DNA of 64,000 nucleotides from Opitutia bacterium. Lineage in GTDB: Bacteria > Verrucomicrobiota > Verrucomicrobiia > Opitutales > Opitutaceae. The DNA lies in assembly GCA_947475065.1 (NCBI GenBank), contig CANJLB010000008.1, positions 35,876-99,875 on the forward strand. The letters run 5' to 3'. Within the stretch, counting starts at the first letter, position 1; each line of letters opens with the position of its first letter. Positions 62,907 through 64,000 of the stretch are shown one piece after another. The position numbers and the translations under genes were made by a program. A model generated the notes under the pieces. The model worked only from the letters and a program-made list of their open reading frames with translations, was not told the DNA's origin and did no database searches.

Positions 62907-63740
62907 ATGTCCGCCCCAGTTTCCCGTCAGGTCCGCTACCGGCTGCTCCGGCAGATGATTTTTGACGGACGGGGGAAACCTCCGCCGTTGGCGGCGCGGC
63001 CGGAGCCGGCGTCATGGGGCGACGCTGCCATCACGGGGAGCTGTCTTGGGCATTCGACGGTGCTGCTGAATCTTTTCGGAGTGAAAGTTCTCACCGATCC
63101 GGTGTTTTCCCAGCGGGTCGGGCCGGGCATCGCGCCGTTCATCCTCGGACCCAAGCGATATTTTGCCCCGGCGCTGATGCCCCGCGAGCTGCCGGCGCCG
63201 GACCTTCTCGTCATCAGCCACGCCCATTTCGACCACTTCGACGCGTGGAGCCTGCGGCAGTTTGACCGGCAGACTCCGGTCGTCACCCCGAACGCGACGG
63301 GTGATCTGCTGCACCGGCTGGGATTTCGCCAGGTGCATGAGCTGGGCTGGGGACAGAGCCTCACGCTCAACCCTCCCGCCGGGCCGGTCCGGCTCACCGC
63401 GCTGGAAGTGGCGCACTGGGGGGCGCGCAAGATGCGTGACACCCATCGCGGCTACAACGGCTGGCTGCTGGAGCGCGGCGGCCATGTGGTCTGCTTCGCC
63501 GGAGACACGGCTTATACGCCGGCATTTGCGCGGCTTAACGGGCCGCTGTCGCCGGACCTCATGCTCATGCCGATCGGGGCCTATGACCCGTGGATCCGCG
63601 CGCATTGCAGCCCCGAGCAGGCGGTGGCGATGGCGCGTGAGGCGGGTGCGCGCGCGTTCGTCCCGATCCACCATAGCACCTTCAGGCTCCGATTCCTGAC
63701 TTCTTGGCCTCCTGCTAAAATAATTCCGGTTTCAGGATAG
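62907..63740 (+). pseudogene. MBL-fold metal-dependent hydrolase truncated by a dispersed repeat
   Basis: A 277-aa frame. Residues 1-261 are an MBL-fold hydrolase of the UlaG/NAPE-PLD-like branch: ITGSCLGHSTVLLNLFGVKVLTDPVFSQRVGPG, the metal motif SHAHFDHFD with His105, His107, Asp109 and His110, HRGYNGWLLERGGHVVCFAGDTAYTP, and PIHHSTFRL with the last metal-side His. The final 16 residues (RFLTSWPPAKIIPVSG) are encoded by a dispersed intergenic repeat that begins at about 63688. Family members usually continue for some tens of residues past this point. The core may still fold, but the native C-terminus is lost. Confidence 0.8.
63688..63735 (+). repeat. dispersed repeat forming the 3' end of the MBL gene
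   Basis: CTCCGATTCCTGACTTCTTG at its left resembles CTCCGATTCCTGGCTTCC on the minus strand near 18060; the right part, GCTAAAATAATTCCGGTTTC, is the core repeat seen at 21774 and 59598. Confidence 0.75.
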
Positions 63741-63873
63741 GATGTCCTGAATGCGCCCTCAGCCGTTCCACCCTGACCTCTGGCATCTGGCCTCTCCACC
63801 TCCGCTCCGTGTCCTCTGTGCCTCTGTGATTCAAGCTTCCGCTCACTCCGCTCCTGGCTTCCTGGCTTCTGAA
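63736..63873. repeat. intergenic repeat phrases
   Basis: Contains CTGACCTCTGGCATCTGGCC, CTCTGTGCCTCTGTGATTC and CTGGCTTCCTGGCTTCTG, all related to phrases at 17.1, 18.1, 22.0, 26.5 and 59.6 kb. No gene seen. Confidence 0.6.
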
Positions 63874-64000
63874 TTAAGGATCCTCTGAAAAACACACCGC
63901 TGCTGCCGAGACCAGCGTGCGGAAAGTTTTTTTGCGCGAGGCGAGCAGAGGTTTGAGGACGAAAAGCAGCATGGTGGAGGGGGCCGCGGTGAGTGGAGAC
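63874..64000 (-). CDS. possible C-terminal end of a membrane protein, cut by the window edge
   Basis: Reading from the right edge the minus strand is open for about 41 codons to a TAA at 63874-63876, with a hydrophobic MLLFVLKPLLASRKKTF stretch and a short tail. Too little to identify; it may be the end of a permease or chance. Confidence 0.3.
   Translation of the reverse strand, partial: SPLTAAPSTMLLFVLKPLLASRKKTFRTLVSAAAVCFSEDP

Overview
The window is high-GC, densely coding bacterial DNA with weak Shine-Dalgarno signals. The combination of a DUF1592-type planctomycete cytochrome with a DUF1552 partner, a fragment of an autotransporter-associated beta-strand protein, BlaI/M56 pairs, an alternative complex III operon and many short intergenic repeats points to Verrucomicrobiota, probably an Opitutaceae-like organism. 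This is inference from gene content. I saw no rRNA, tRNA or CRISPR array.

Layout. 1-11 kb: a CFAS-type methyltransferase, a two-domain NIPSNAP lipoprotein, an RMD-like TPR protein, a BlaI repressor with two dyad operators and an M56 sensor peptidase fused to a Wzz/GumC-like domain, a large Tat-exported glycosidase-like protein and two TlpA-type thioredoxins. 11-19 kb: a minus-strand uronate/pectin cluster (two MFS transporters, a Gfo/Idh/MocA dehydrogenase, GH28, KduD, KduI). The KDPG aldolase that would complete this route is at 35 kb. 19-28 kb: an autotransporter remnant, small membrane proteins (DUF1475, DUF2062, DUF1295), the DUF1592/DUF1552 pair and a patch of unknown and broken genes. 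28-34 kb: an alcohol dehydrogenase-DnaJ-CbpM-alcohol dehydrogenase cassette, a flavin reductase, a YbaY-LysM lipoprotein and a D-2-hydroxyacid dehydrogenase. 34-43 kb: YhbY, KDPG aldolase, a P-loop-like protein, chorismate synthase and a GspD-GspE-GspF secretion set.

44-55.5 kb is one tightly packed respiratory operon: ActA-ActB-ActC-ActD-ActE-ActF (alternative complex III, which passes electrons from quinol to cytochrome c), a small membrane protein, then CcoN-, CcoO- and CcoP-like genes. The CcoN-like protein keeps the fold and length of an oxidase subunit I, but five of the six histidines that hold heme b, heme b3 and CuB are replaced, as is the cross-linked tyrosine. It looks like a pseudo-oxidase built into a complex III operon, and is the most unusual item here.

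55.8-64 kb carries rpoZ, smpB, a hybrid histidine kinase, a cysteine-free FmdB-like protein with a His/Asp tail, an enolase-superfamily protein, a VOC protein, a VapBC-type toxin-antitoxin pair and an MBL-fold hydrolase whose 3' end is overwritten by a dispersed repeat. Intergenic regions throughout hold several families of short repeats and palindromes, some with changes that preserve hairpins.
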